A stretch of 64,000 nucleotides of DNA. Source: Hyphomicrobium_B sp001006785. Its GTDB lineage: Bacteria > Pseudomonadota > Alphaproteobacteria > Rhizobiales > Hyphomicrobiaceae. The notes beneath the pieces were generated by a model. The model had not been told where the DNA came from. It did no database searches and saw only the letters and a program-made list of their open reading frames with translations. The translations under genes were made by a program, and so were the position numbers. Location: assembly GCF_001006785.1 (NCBI RefSeq), contig NZ_CDHO01000002.1, positions 1,057,003-1,121,002 on the forward strand. The letters run 5' to 3'. Within the stretch, counting starts at the first letter, position 1, and every line of letters begins with the position of its first letter. This document shows, one piece after another, positions 8,005 through 18,800 of the stretch.

Positions 8005-9936
8005 TCACGGCGCTGCTTTCACCGTCGAAGTCACCACCGCCGCGACGGCCTTGGCGTCCTTGGCTGTCGGTTCCTTGTCACTTGGCACTTCTGTCGTTCC
8101 GGGCGACTGCTCGATTGCCGTCAGCCATTGCTCGGTGCGCGCGAAATCCGGATCCGCCAGGAAGCGTTCGCTCGGAGCAAATCCATCGGCGCGGCTGACG
8201 GCCTGCGCCACGAGCTTGCGGAATTCCGGCACATCGAAATACGAGGCGTGCACCAGTTCCTTCCAGGTGAAATACGTGCTGATCGCTGTGTCTGCGCTAT
8301 GCGGCGGAACGGCGAACCGGATCTGACCTATCGCCTGCCGGAATTTCGCGATCGAAAGGCTTGCGGCCATGTTGCTGTAGTCGGTTACGAGATCGGCGAC
8401 AGGAGCGGGCAGACGCGGTTGAGACCGATCGAGCCACGCTGGACGGTCGGCAGCGCCCGACACGACCTCGCCTTCGGTGTCGTTGCCGAACCCGGCGCGC
8501 TTCACCTCCGCGTTCGTGATGCTGTTCAGGAATTTGCTCGACACCCCGCTGATCACCGACGCCAGCGCTTGGATCGTCGCCATCAGCACGAGCGCGATGA
8601 TGCCGAAGATCAGCGGCGTCACGACCATGGGGACCGCCAGCGACCAGATCCATCGTTGACTGCTCATGCGGCGCGCGTTGTTCGCCCCTAGGAACCACGA
8701 AAGCTCATCCGTCACGAGATGCAGCAGGAGTCCGCTGTTGTAGGTCAAGTCGTGGCCGCCACCGCAGATGATGCCGCCTTCGCACGGCTGCCCGTCCTTG
8801 GTCTCGAGAAAGCGCTGGCGAAACCGCATGGCGCGCTCGATCTCGGAGAAATTGGGATACTTGGCTTCTAGCGCGGCCCGCTTTTCGCGGAACTGCTTCC
8901 AAAGCGCGGACCGCTCCTGCTGCGTTCGCTCGCTCGGCGCCGCCGCAGAAGCCGGAGTGGCCGCTTCGGTCTCGCGGTTTCGGCGAATGGCGCGCATCTC
9001 TTCGCGAAGCGCCTTCATATCCGCTTCGGCCTCGGGCGTGAGGTTCACCTCGTAAACATGCGTGTAGAGCCAGTTCGATAGCCCAACGATCGTCGGAGGC
9101 GAGAACAGGACCGCGAGATAGATCAGCGGCAGCGCGATGACGGACGTCAGCGTGATCGTCGAAACGGCGAACGATCGGTCGAAAAACGATAGCCGTGCAT
9201 CCGGCAGCAATGCCAGACCCTGGATGGCTTCATCCTCCGGGTGCGCCAAAGCCCGCCACCGATCACCGAAACTGTTCCGCGCCCGCTTCGTCACCCGGCG
9301 GCGATGATCGAGCATGGAGCGAACGTCGAGATATTTGAAAAGAAAATAAATCAGGAATGCGGGGATGCTCATGAATGCGATCGTCCAATACTGAACGCGC
9401 GGAAACAGGCTACCGAACAACAGGCGATCGCCGGTCAGGATCGTTGCCGCTTGATAAATGAGCAGCATCAGCAGGAGCATCATAGACGCGACGAATATAA
9501 CCTTGCGAACGAGGCTCAGGCGCGTCAGCAGCCACAGTTCTTTCCGCAGGTTGATGAAGGGCGTGCCGACGGTGATCCAGCGTTTCATGTTGGGGAGCGA
9601 TCGCTTGCGCGCCGCGCATTCCAACAAAGCCGCGGAAACAACCGAGCCGCCGTGGCTATGGCCGATGACGCAGTACGGCTCGCTGCGTACCTCGAGATCC
9701 TGCATCATCCTCGCGAGCTTCGCACCAGCCTCGCGGCGCTCGACCTCGCTGTTATCCCCTGACCAGACGAACGGCTTCACGTCGAGCTTGCCGTCGCGTC
9801 CCTCTACGAGTTGATTGAGATCCTTCTCAAACGTGCTGTGCGATTCCCACCATTGGAGGTCCAGCTGCGGGCCGCCATCGGCATTCGCCTCCGTCGGCTT
9901 CGCAAACGTACCGTGCACTGTAATGATGGTCGCCAT
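8005..9936 (-). CDS. Membrane-anchored alpha/beta-hydrolase (lipase-like)
   Basis: The 643-residue protein starts with an alpha/beta-hydrolase half-domain: oxyanion-type HGTF at residues 8-11 and nucleophile elbow GHSHGGS at 92-98 (Ser94). It then has hydrophobic segments near 143-168, 182-204 and 255-285, a charged coiled stretch near 300-350 (EEMRAIRRNRETEA) and another hydrophobic segment near 430-460. It is probably an inner-membrane esterase or lipase-like enzyme; substrate and partners are unknown. Start: GAGG 5 bp before the ATG at 9936. The catalytic Asp and His were not assigned with confidence. Neighbours give no functional clue. Confidence 0.7.
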   Translation of the reverse strand: MATIITVHGTFAKPTEANADGGPQLDLQWWESHSTFEKDLNQLVEGRDGKLDVKPFVWSGDNSEVERREAGAKLARMMQDLEVRSEPYCVIGHSHGGSVVSAALLECAARKRSLPNMKRWITVGTPFINLRKELWLLTRLSLVRKVIFVASMMLLLMLLIYQAATILTGDRLLFGSLFPRVQYWTIAFMSIPAFLIYFLFKYLDVRSMLDHRRRVTKRARNSFGDRWRALAHPEDEAIQGLALLPDARLSFFDRSFAVSTITLTSVIALPLIYLAVLFSPPTIVGLSNWLYTHVYEVNLTPEAEADMKALREEMRAIRRNRETEAATPASAAAPSERTQQERSALWKQFREKRAALEAKYPNFSEIERAMRFRQRFLETKDGQPCEGGIICGGGHDLTYNSGLLLHLVTDELSWFLGANNARRMSSQRWIWSLAVPMVVTPLIFGIIALVLMATIQALASVISGVSSKFLNSITNAEVKRAGFGNDTEGEVVSGAADRPAWLDRSQPRLPAPVADLVTDYSNMAASLSIAKFRQAIGQIRFAVPPHSADTAISTYFTWKELVHASYFDVPEFRKLVAQAVSRADGFAPSERFLADPDFARTEQWLTAIEQSPGTTEVPSDKEPTAKDAKAVAAVVTSTVKAAP

Positions 9937-10390
9937 AATCCCCTCGTTGCGCGCACCGTTCTCACCCCGCGATCGCCAACCTTCTAGTTGAATGAGCGGC
10001 GCGAACCGGCCTTATCCCCTGCGGCGTATCATGATGCCGGGCGGTGGCGAGATGATGCCGCAACTAAGCCGGTCCTGGCATTACAGACGACCGACTGAGG
10101 GCTCGAATGGTCGCCGGATGTGGCCCTAAAACCGCGGCCTTACGCTACGAGGAGCTCAAATCCCAGCCAACCATGCGAACCCACGAAATTGTCTGAGTTG
10201 CCGCAGGCTGGACCTGCGCCGCATGTTAGCCCCACAGCGATCGCGCAAACTTCGCGTCGATGCAGAACAAGCCATCTCCGCTTGGTTCTATTTTCATAGC
10301 CCCGGTAATCGAGACTTGGCGCGCCGGCTCGTGCTTTCTCGACAAGTGTTTGCATACTGATGAATGCCCACCAGGGCTGGGAGACGAGAC
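9937..10390. other. Divergent intergenic region between hydrolase and MarR genes
   Basis: About 450 bp separating a minus-strand gene and a plus-strand gene, so promoters for both should lie here. The short ORFs in it lack motifs; I see no convincing gene or clear operator. Confidence 0.45.
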
Positions 10391-10831
10391 ATGAGTCAAA
10401 ACAATTCGGCACACTTTCAGCGATCAATTTTGCATCTGCTCCGTCGCGTCGATCAGTGCGCGACCCAACTTTACTCTGACGAAACAGGCGACAGCGACCT
10501 GACGCTCAGGCAGTTGGCGATCATGACCGCGATTTCGCGCGAGGATGACCTTAGTCAGACCGATCTCGTCGCCATCACCGGCATCGACCGTTCGACGGTT
10601 GCCGGCATCGTCAGCAGGCTGATCCGCAAGGGGCTTTTGGAACGCCGCCGCTCGCCGGTCGACGGCCGCGCGTATTGCGTGAGGTTGACGAAACGCGGCA
10701 TTAAAGCCGTTGCCGGTGCTGATCGCCTATACTTGCGCATCGAGAAAAAACTGCTGTCTGGAGTTTCTTCGGCGGAAGCAGCTCAATTCGTATCGACTCT
10801 TAAAAGCATTCTCGGATCGCAAACGACCTGA
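10391..10831 (+). CDS. MarR-family transcriptional regulator
   Basis: The start at 10391 (MSQNNSAHFQ) has GGGAG a few bases upstream; a start nine codons earlier is possible. The 146-residue product has the winged helix-turn-helix of MarR: LTLRQLAIMTAIS, then SQTDLVAITGIDRSTVAGIVSRLIRKGLLERRR as the recognition helix and wing, then DGRAYCVRLTKRG. MarR dimers usually repress nearby genes and release DNA on binding small aromatics. No obvious target gene is adjacent, apart from the divergent hydrolase. Confidence 0.88.
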   Translation: MSQNNSAHFQRSILHLLRRVDQCATQLYSDETGDSDLTLRQLAIMTAISREDDLSQTDLVAITGIDRSTVAGIVSRLIRKGLLERRRSPVDGRAYCVRLTKRGIKAVAGADRLYLRIEKKLLSGVSSAEAAQFVSTLKSILGSQTT

Positions 10832-10896
10832 TTATACTCCGGGTCTTAATGTGCGCTTTAAGACATAAAATACCAACAGATATCCCGAGTTTGCAT

Positions 10897-10924
10897 TTGA
10901 CCGGCTCAGCATAGAAATTATCAT
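10897..10924 (+). promoter_or_regulatory. Candidate sigma-70-type promoter of the AraC gene
   Basis: TTGACC (10897-10902) and TATCAT (10919-10924) are separated by 16 bp and lie in a locally AT-rich gap, about 70 bp upstream of the preferred start of the AraC gene. Prediction from sequence only. Confidence 0.4.
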
Positions 10925-10994
10925 TCCGCGCATTATCCGCACGGTGATCCTATGTCGAGCCCGCCCACATTGCATCCAATCTCCCGGTGATATC

Positions 10995-11975
10995 GTGAAG
11001 CGCCGCGCCTCTGAGACGGCCCTCGTATCGACCGCCTCCGTCCACCCGCGAGACCGCTTCGACTACTGGCATGAGGCGGCCTGCAAGGCCATGGTTCCGT
11101 TTGAATGCAGGCCGCGTGATCTCTCCACGTTCGAGGGCGAGATCACGGCCTTGCCGTTCGCCGGAGCGTTTCTCACAATCGCCAGCAACAACGGTCTGAG
11201 CACCTGGCGCACCTCCCGCCAGCTAGCGCAGTCGAAGAACTCCGTCTTCATCTGTGCGCAGATTTCCGGATCCACGAGGATCAGCCAGAACGGCCGCGAC
11301 GTGGTTCTGAAGGCGGGCGATCTGACCCTCGTCGATAACGCCGCCGCCAGCACCTTCGAGTGTTCGACAGGGTGCAAAAAATTCATGCTCGAAATCGAAC
11401 GGCGCAATTGCGAAGCCCGCCTCGGCCGCATCGGACAACTCACCACACGGCGCATCGACGGGGCGAGCGGCGCCGGCGCTCTGGTCTCAAACTTCATCCA
11501 GTTGCTTCCGGTGCAGTTGGCGCTGCTCAGTGACACGGCCCAGAAACAGATTTCGTATCAGCTGACAGATCTCGTCGCCTTGGCGCTCGCCGAAGGCGAC
11601 GGCGGCTCGACCGCGCGCTCGTCTGGACGACTGATCTCGCTTCTACGGCTCAAGGCCGTCGTCGACGCCAATCTCACCAACCCGAACGTGACGTGCGAGG
11701 AACTCGCCGCCGATGCGGGCATTTCGGTGCGCTACGCCAACCAGCTGCTCGAAGCCGAGGAAACATCTCTGCAACGTCTGCTGTTCACCCGCAGACTTGA
11801 AAAATGCCAGGATGCGCTAGCCGACCCGGCTCAGGCGCATCGACAAATCAGCGACATTGCTTACTCGTGGGGATTCGGAGACGTCTCGCATTTCGGCCGG
11901 CTTTTCAAAAGCACGACGGGTCTCACTCCCAGGACTTACCGAGCGCAGGCGCAGAAACCAGGCGCAAGAGTTTAA
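10995..11975 (+). CDS. AraC-family transcriptional regulator
   Basis: The preferred start is the GTG at 10995 (VKRRASETALV); an ATG at 10944 in the same frame would add 17 residues. The N-terminal two thirds resemble the AraC-binding-like domain of FeaR-type regulators (FDYWHEAACKAMVPFECRP, later LKAGDLTLVDNAA). The C-terminus has two helix-turn-helix motifs: TCEELAADAGISVRYANQLL, then RQISDIAYSWGFGDVSHFGR and FKSTTGLTPRTYR, the AraC signature. It probably activates transcription when bound to a small ligand; the target is unknown. Confidence 0.88.
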   Translation: MKRRASETALVSTASVHPRDRFDYWHEAACKAMVPFECRPRDLSTFEGEITALPFAGAFLTIASNNGLSTWRTSRQLAQSKNSVFICAQISGSTRISQNGRDVVLKAGDLTLVDNAAASTFECSTGCKKFMLEIERRNCEARLGRIGQLTTRRIDGASGAGALVSNFIQLLPVQLALLSDTAQKQISYQLTDLVALALAEGDGGSTARSSGRLISLLRLKAVVDANLTNPNVTCEELAADAGISVRYANQLLEAEETSLQRLLFTRRLEKCQDALADPAQAHRQISDIAYSWGFGDVSHFGRLFKSTTGLTPRTYRAQAQKPGARV

Positions 11976-12142
11976 CAACTCTTTATCTTGCACATACGCC
12001 GGACCACTCCCGCACCGGAACCAGCGGCCGCCCGTCGTCGTTTCATCAGCACCCGCATCATATGCTCCGCGCTGGCGAAATCGCTTGAGCGGCCACCTCT
12101 CGCCCTAATCGAAACGTAACCAGGATATGCGATGCTGGCGCG

Positions 12143-13291
12143 ATGCCCGCCAGATTTTTGTTGGAGCTTATGGTGAGCGCCCGGCACGAAGTTCTGATCC
12201 GCGCACGGGCGCTGCAAGCGCGCGCAAAGGTGCTGCAGGCGCGCGCCGAGGCCCTGCGGACTCTGGCGATCGCCAGAGCGGTGCGCTTTTTCGTTCGCGC
12301 TTCGATCAACCTGTCGCGCGCCGTTTTCATTGGGCTGGTTCTGCTCGCCGTGTTGCATGCCTACCTGACCGAGCGCGGCCCGACCGTGCCCTCGATCGAA
12401 ATCGTTCGGACGCATCCGCTCGCCCCGGATGCCCACGAACCCAACGCCGGTGCTGCCTCCGGAGCAAAGGAAGCGGCAGCGGATCCGGCGGCGCCATCCT
12501 CCCCGGCAACGGATCCCAAAGTCGCCGCTCCCCTTCCACCCGCTCTCCAAAAAGTTCCCGAGTGGACCGAAACCGAAATCGCGGACGCCAAATCCGAGTG
12601 TGAGCGATTGCTCGATAAGACGACGATCGTCACCGAGCCGCTTCCGCCTGCGCATGAAGGCGCCTGCGGAGCGCCGGCGCCGCGTGAGCTTCAGAGCCTT
12701 GGCGCGAGCAAGGTAAAGTTCCAACCACCGGCGACGCTCCGCTGTCCGATGATCGCAGCGCTCAACACGTGGATTACCGATAAGCTGCAGCCCGCTGCCA
12801 AGAAAAGCTTCGGCTCGCCCATCGCACGCGTTCTGGCTGGTTCGTATTCATGTCGCAATCGCTATGGGCTGGCACGCGCACCCATCAGCGAGCACGCGTA
12901 TATGAACGCGATCGATATCTCGGGCTTTGTGCTCGAGAACGGAAAAGTCATCCGGATTTCGAAATCTTGGGCCGCGCCGAAGGAGGAAACGGTCGCGGAC
13001 GCCAAGAAGCCAGCAGGCGCTCACGGTGGGCGCGCGAAAACGGTGACCGTCGTCGCGGTTCGGATTGCATCATCGAAGGTTGGCGCAACCGACGAAACTG
13101 AGAAGTCGAAGACCAAACCGGACGAAACCAAAAAGCCGGAAAAAGACCCGACGTCCGAATTCCTGCACGTGGCCCACAACGAAGCGTGCGAGATATTCGG
13201 AACCGTTCTAGGCCCCGACGCCAACGCCGCGCACCACGATCACTTCCATCTCGACATGAAAGAACGGAAGTACCGTTCGATCTGCCATTAG
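12143..13291 (+). CDS. Extensin-like C-terminal domain protein
   Basis: The 382-residue protein has an N-terminal helical stretch with Ala/Arg repeats, a membrane anchor near residues 54-74 (SRAVFIGLVLLAVLHAY), a Pro/Ala-rich linker, and from about residue 190 the extensin-like C domain. That domain shows LRCPMIAALNTWI, AGSYSCRNRYG, SEHAYMNAIDISGF and, at the end, FGTVLGPDANAAHHDHFHLDM. The His/Asp pattern (SEHAxxNAID, DHFHLD) resembles zinc D,D-carboxypeptidases, so a cell-wall role is likely. A charged insert near 290-340 (Lys/Thr/Glu-rich) interrupts the domain. The true start may be 27-30 bp further in (ATG at 12170 or GTG at 12173). Confidence 0.85.
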   Translation: MPARFLLELMVSARHEVLIRARALQARAKVLQARAEALRTLAIARAVRFFVRASINLSRAVFIGLVLLAVLHAYLTERGPTVPSIEIVRTHPLAPDAHEPNAGAASGAKEAAADPAAPSSPATDPKVAAPLPPALQKVPEWTETEIADAKSECERLLDKTTIVTEPLPPAHEGACGAPAPRELQSLGASKVKFQPPATLRCPMIAALNTWITDKLQPAAKKSFGSPIARVLAGSYSCRNRYGLARAPISEHAYMNAIDISGFVLENGKVIRISKSWAAPKEETVADAKKPAGAHGGRAKTVTVVAVRIASSKVGATDETEKSKTKPDETKKPEKDPTSEFLHVAHNEACEIFGTVLGPDANAAHHDHFHLDMKERKYRSICH

Positions 13292-13294
13292 CCG

Positions 13295-15751
13295 TCAGCC
13301 TGCAACGGCGAACGCGCGCGGTGGCTCGCCGGCGCGTGCGATGTCGCACATCATGGAAAGCGCCCGCTCGAAGTTCTTCGTGTAGCGCATGCTGTCGAAC
13401 AACGGCGCGGCTTCCCGCTGCCTTGCAAGTTTCGCACTGAGAGCAGCGAGCTTGGATTTATCTCGCGCCAATGCGAGTGCAAGCTCGGCATAGTCCTCGA
13501 GGTTTTTCGTGACGAGCTCCGGCAATCCCACCGCCGTCAGCAGGCTCGCTGCAACGCGCCCGGAGAACGTCTCGCCCATCGCGGTAATAACCGGCAGGCC
13601 GGCCCAAAGTGCGTCGCTCGCGGTCGTGTGCGCGTTGCAGGGAAGCGCGTCGAGAAAGAGATCCGCGAGACGATGCCGCGCGAGATGCTCCGCAATCGGC
13701 TTGCGGCTTGCGAACACCAGCCGGTCCGGATCGACACCGCGCTGAGCCGCCTCGCGCCGAAGATTTTCACGGCATGTGACGGTCGGGACGAGAAGCCAAA
13801 GCACGGAGCCGTCAACGTTCCGCAATAGCGACATCCAGACGTCGAACATCGCCGCGTTCAGCTTGTAGCTGTTGTTGAACGAACAGAAGACAAAGGCGTC
13901 GCTGGGCAAACCGGCATCGGCCCGCGTCACGGGCATCTCTGAAATCGTTCGCTTGCGATCGTTCGGCTGATAGCAATCCGGCAAATGAACGATGCGCTCG
14001 GAATAATCTCCCTGATGCGCCATCGGCGCGACGATCGGATCGGCCACGATGTAGTCGATGCCGTCCATGCCCATCGAGCCCGGATAGCCGAGATAGTTCA
14101 CCTGAATGGGGGCTGGCCGATAGCTGAGAATTTCCGGCCGACCATCGCGCGTATAGCCTTTGAGATCGACGAGGATATCGATGCCGTCGTCGTGGATTGC
14201 GCGCGCCGCATTGCGATCGGTCATATTGCCGATCGGCACATAGTGATCGAACGCGGCCACGACGCGACGGCGCAGGTCGCTGCCATCGTCCGGACTGAAG
14301 CAGTATCCGAAAAGCTCGAAGCGACTGCGGTCGATGTTCTCCAGAACCTCGACCAGCAGCATCGCCGTCGCATGATTGAAAAAGTCGGCCGACAGAAACC
14401 CGACGCGAATGCGCTGCCCGGTTCCGAGGCCGTTGCGATGCTGCGTGAAGCGCAGCGCGACCGGAGCTGACAGCGTCGCGGCGTTTTTTCGTCCCGCTTG
14501 CAACTGATCGGCGCGCGTCGATGGAATCGAGATCAACTGGAACGGGGCGACGAGTTCCTTGCGCTGCCGGAACTGATCGAGGCAATCCGCTTCCTCGCGA
14601 TCGAGCCCCTCCCAGTCGCACAGAACGCGGCGCAGATTCATCCGCTCGAAGCGGTTCGCGACCGAGTCCGGCGCATGCTCGACGGATCTGGAAAATGCAG
14701 CAAGTGCCTCGTCGTGGCGCTCGCGCTCCTTGAGCGTCACCGCAAGATTGTAATGCGCGAGTGCGAGCGTCGAATTGAGTTCGATCGCCTTTTCGTAGGC
14801 TTGGATCGCGCCGTCCGCCATACCCATGCCGCGAAGCAGATTGCCGACGCTGGCGTAAGCTTCGGCACGATCGGGATCGATCGCGAGGCCCGCCTGATAG
14901 CTCGCAAGCGCTTCCTCCTTGCGCCCGAGGCTCGTGAAGGCGAGCGCCATGTTGAGCAGCGCATCCGCCGAATTCGCGTCCGTGAGCGCGGCGCGGCTGT
15001 AGACGTCGATGGCTTCCTCGTATCGCCATTGCGTCCGCAGATAGTCGCCGAGCTCGTTTAAGGTTTGGGCGACCTCTTCAGGACTTTTTGTCTGCTCCGA
15101 AAGCGCCGCTTCGATTTCGCTGATCGACCCTGAAGCCGCGAGTATCCGCTGCTCCAGCCGCCGCAACTCGTCGAGCGAAGGATCGATCACGAGCGCCCGC
15201 CGGCAATACGTCAAAGCCTCTGAACACTTGCCGCTTTGCAGCATCATTTCAGCCAGTCGCGCCAGCACGCGCGGCTGCTCCGGCTTCAAGCGAAGCGACG
15301 TCAGATAGGCGTCGATCGCCTCCGCGTTGCTCTCGGCGACTCGCAGCAGGTTGCCGAGAACTTCGAAGGCGGCCGAATTTTCAGGCTGCAGGCCGACGCA
15401 CTGCTTGCAGGCTTCTATGGCCTCCTGCGAGCGTTTGAGATCGGCAAGAATGATCGCGAGGTTCAGCCACGCCTGATGATAATTCGGATCGGACGCGAGG
15501 CTTTGGCGAATATAGTCGACCGCACGCGCGCCGTCGTTGCACTTGAATGCAATCAGACCGAGGTGATGCAGCGTCGGCGGATGGCCCGGCGCTTTCGCCA
15601 AAACGCGCCGGTGCGCCGTTTCCGATTTTAGCCATTCGCCCGCCTGCAGATAGTTCACCGCCTCGCGATAATCTGCGGCGATCGCGGGATCGATCTGATG
15701 AGGCGCTACGCCGACCGTCGCCTGCGCACGCCGTCGCTCTTTGCGATTCAT
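13295..15751 (-). CDS. TPR-repeat GT41 (O-GlcNAc transferase/SPINDLY-like) glycosyltransferase
   Basis: An 818-residue protein. Residues about 25-370 form tandem TPR repeats (for example HPPTLHHLGLIAFKCNDGAR and ALAHYNLAVTLKERERHDEA). Residues about 430-800 form the GT41 catalytic domain: RIRVGFLSADFFNHATA, DILVDLKGYT, APIQVNYLGYPGSMGMDGID, FCSFNNSYKL, and near the end LPCNAHTTASDALWAGLPV with TFSGRVAAS. The enzyme is expected to transfer a sugar from a nucleotide donor to protein Ser/Thr, with the TPRs recognising the substrate. Bacterial targets are mostly unknown. Its 3' end nearly touches the convergent extensin-like gene (3-bp gap). Confidence 0.92.
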   Translation of the reverse strand: MNRKERRRAQATVGVAPHQIDPAIAADYREAVNYLQAGEWLKSETAHRRVLAKAPGHPPTLHHLGLIAFKCNDGARAVDYIRQSLASDPNYHQAWLNLAIILADLKRSQEAIEACKQCVGLQPENSAAFEVLGNLLRVAESNAEAIDAYLTSLRLKPEQPRVLARLAEMMLQSGKCSEALTYCRRALVIDPSLDELRRLEQRILAASGSISEIEAALSEQTKSPEEVAQTLNELGDYLRTQWRYEEAIDVYSRAALTDANSADALLNMALAFTSLGRKEEALASYQAGLAIDPDRAEAYASVGNLLRGMGMADGAIQAYEKAIELNSTLALAHYNLAVTLKERERHDEALAAFSRSVEHAPDSVANRFERMNLRRVLCDWEGLDREEADCLDQFRQRKELVAPFQLISIPSTRADQLQAGRKNAATLSAPVALRFTQHRNGLGTGQRIRVGFLSADFFNHATAMLLVEVLENIDRSRFELFGYCFSPDDGSDLRRRVVAAFDHYVPIGNMTDRNAARAIHDDGIDILVDLKGYTRDGRPEILSYRPAPIQVNYLGYPGSMGMDGIDYIVADPIVAPMAHQGDYSERIVHLPDCYQPNDRKRTISEMPVTRADAGLPSDAFVFCSFNNSYKLNAAMFDVWMSLLRNVDGSVLWLLVPTVTCRENLRREAAQRGVDPDRLVFASRKPIAEHLARHRLADLFLDALPCNAHTTASDALWAGLPVITAMGETFSGRVAASLLTAVGLPELVTKNLEDYAELALALARDKSKLAALSAKLARQREAAPLFDSMRYTKNFERALSMMCDIARAGEPPRAFAVAG

Positions 15752-15842
15752 GGCTCACTCGATGATAGCCGTTTCGGCACAATCGAGGACCAGACATGAC
15801 TCCGCCAGCGTGCACGGAGCTTGCGAGCCTAAGGCGGTGAAC

Positions 15843-15868
15843 AAACTCCGGCGAACGCACCGCCGGAG
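15843..15868 (-). terminator. Terminator after the acrAB-type operon
   Basis: The 8-bp stem CTCCGGCG/CGCCGGAG (15846-15853 and 15861-15868) with a 7-base loop lies just after the acrB stop. On the minus strand it is followed by TTTGTT. Confidence 0.6.
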
Positions 15869-15874
15869 ACTTCA

Positions 15875-18800
15875 CTATTCTGCGGGGTGCAGTTCAGGCT
15901 CGGCCCGCCGGCGCCGGCCGAGACCCGCGAGCCAGCGGCAGACCACGTAGAACACGGGCGTAAAGATCAAACCGAACACCGTGACGCCGATCATGCCCGA
16001 GAACACCGCCGTTCCGAGCGCCTGACGAAGCTCGGCACCCGCACCGACCGCCCAAACCAGCGGCACGACGCCGAGAATGAACGCCAGCGACGTCATGAGA
16101 ATCGGCCGCATTCTGAGGCGCGCGGCTTCGGTTGCGGCCGCGAACCGGTCTCGTCCTTGCGCCTCGAGTTGCTCCGCGAATTCGACGATCAGAATCGCAT
16201 TCTTCGCGGCGAGGCCTATGAGCACGATGAAGCCGACCTGCGTCAGGATGTTGTTGTCCATGCCGCGCAGGATGACACCCGTGATAGACGCGATGAGACT
16301 CATCGGAACGATCAGAATGACGGCGAGCGGCAGCGTCAGGCTTTCGAACTGCGCCGCAAGAACCAGGAAGACGAATGCAACACCCAGCGCGAATGCAAAC
16401 ACCGCCGTGTTGCCGGCGCGAATTTGCTGGAACGCCAGATCCGTCCATTCATAGCTGAAGCCAGGAGGCAGCGTTTCGGCCGCAAGCTTCTGCATGATGT
16501 CGATCGCTTGCCCCTGGGAAAATCCGGGCGCCGCCGAACCATCGAGTTCGGCTGCCGGATACAGGTTGTATCGCGGAACGCGTGACGGGCCGGAGACATC
16601 GCTGATGGTCGTGAACGAACCGAGCGGAACGGCATCGCCGTTGGCGTTCCTGACCCTGATGTTAAGCGCATCCTTGCTCGTCAGACGAAAGGCGCTGTCC
16701 GCCTGTGCGGTCACGCGGTACGTCCGGCCGATGATGTTGAAGTCATTGACGTAGATCGAGCCGAGATACGACTGCAGCGCCGCAAACACGTCGGGAATAT
16801 TGATCCCGAGCATTTCTGCCTTGACGCGGTCGATGTCGAGATAAAGCTGCGGCGTCGCCGTTTCGAAGAGCGAGAACACCTGCATCACGCCCGGCGTCTG
16901 CGCCGCTTTACCCATCATCGCGTTGACCGCATCCTGCAGCACGCTGGACGATGCGCCGGAACGGTTTTCGACCATCATGCGGAAACCGCCCGCACTGCCG
17001 AGACCGCGAACCGGCGGCGGCGAGACGACGAGAACCATGCCTTCCTGGATCGCCGAGAACTTTGCCAGCAGCGCGCTTTGAATGCCCTTTGCTGACTGCG
17101 CCGGATCGCGCGAGCGTTCTTCGAATGGCTTCAGCACGATGAACACGGCGCCGGCGTTCGAAGCGTTGACACGCGTGGCGCCGGAGAAGCCGACGATGCT
17201 GACAGCATGGGCGACGCCCGGCACCGTCAGCGCAAGATCGACGATGCGCCTGTTGACGGCGTCCGTCCGATCAAGAGCTGCCGCCGGTGGCAATTGCACG
17301 ACAGTGATCAGATAACCGCCGTCCTGGTCTGGAATGAACCCGATCGGCGTTTTGCGGAACTCGTTCAATCCGAATGCGATCAAGCCGACATATACGACCA
17401 GCATGATGACCGCGAAGCGGACGATCTTGCCGACGAACCAGCTATAGCCCGACGAAAGCTTGTCGAAGCTCCAGTTGAACAATCGGAAGAACGCATGCAC
17501 CGGCCACATGATCAGACTGGAGCGATGCGTCTCGGTATGAGGTTTCAGCAACAGCGCGCACAGCGCTGGCGACAGCGTCAGTGAAACGATCAGCGAGATG
17601 ACCGTCGCGCCTGCGATCGTCAGCGCGAACTGACGATAGAACTGGCCTGAAATACCCGTGATGAACGCCGACGGCACGAACACCGCCGTCAGCACGAGCG
17701 CGATGGCGATCAGGGCGGTGCCGACCTCCTCCATCGTGCGATAGGACGCCTCGCGCGGACTCAATCCGTTCGCGATATTACGCTCGACGTTCTCGACCAC
17801 GACGATCGCGTCGTCGACCACGATGCCGATTGCGAGCACCAGACCGAACAGGGACAGGTTGTTCAGCGAGAAGCCGAACATCGCCATGATGAAGAACGTG
17901 CCGACGAGCGACACGGGAATGGCGACAATCGGAATGATCGCGGCACGCCATGTCTGCAGGAAAAGAACGACGACAAGGACGACCAGAACGATCGCCTCCA
18001 GAATCGTTTCAACGACCGCGTTGACCGACTGCTGAATGTAATCGGTCGGATTGTAGATGATGTCGTACTTGATACCCGGCGGGAAATTCTTCGAAATTTC
18101 CTCCATCGTATCCTTGATCTTCTGCGCCGTATCGATGGCGTTCGAACCCGGCAGCTGGAAGATGCCGAGGCCGACGGCAGCGGTTTTATCAAGGTAGGAG
18201 TTCACGCCGTAGTCGAGACCGGCAAGCTCGGTTCGCGCGACATCCTTCAGCCTGACGACCGCATCCCCACTTCGCTTGACGATGATCTCGCCGAACTGTT
18301 TCGGATCGGCGAGACGACCAAGCGTCTGGACCGTGATTTGAAACGCGCCCGGATCTTTCATCGGCGGCTGATTGAGGATGCCTGCCGCAACCTGCACGTT
18401 CTGCCCTTGCAACGCCGTCACGACGTCGCCGGCCGTCATCGCCAGAGATTGCAGGCGGTCCGGATCGAGCCACACGCGCATCGAGTAGTCGCGGCCGCCG
18501 AACACCGTGATCGAACCAATGCCTTGAATACGGCTCAGGGTGTCGACGAGATTGACGTTGGCGTAGTTCGAAATGAACAGCGTGTCGCGCGAATTATCCG
18601 GCGATAGCAGATGCACGACCATCATCAGGTCCGGCGATGCCTTCGCCACCGTGACGCCGATGTTGCGGACGTCGGCCGGAAGGCGCGGCTGCGCGATCGC
18701 CACGCGGTTCTGAACCTGAACCTGCGCAATATCGAGGTTGGTGCCAATATCGAACGTGATGGAGATCGAGAAGCGTCCGTCGTTCGTCGAGTTCGACGAA

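Noticed and set aside
11972..12724. 250-codon minus-strand ORF overlapping the extensin-like gene
   Set aside because: Gly/Arg-rich shadow without motifs.
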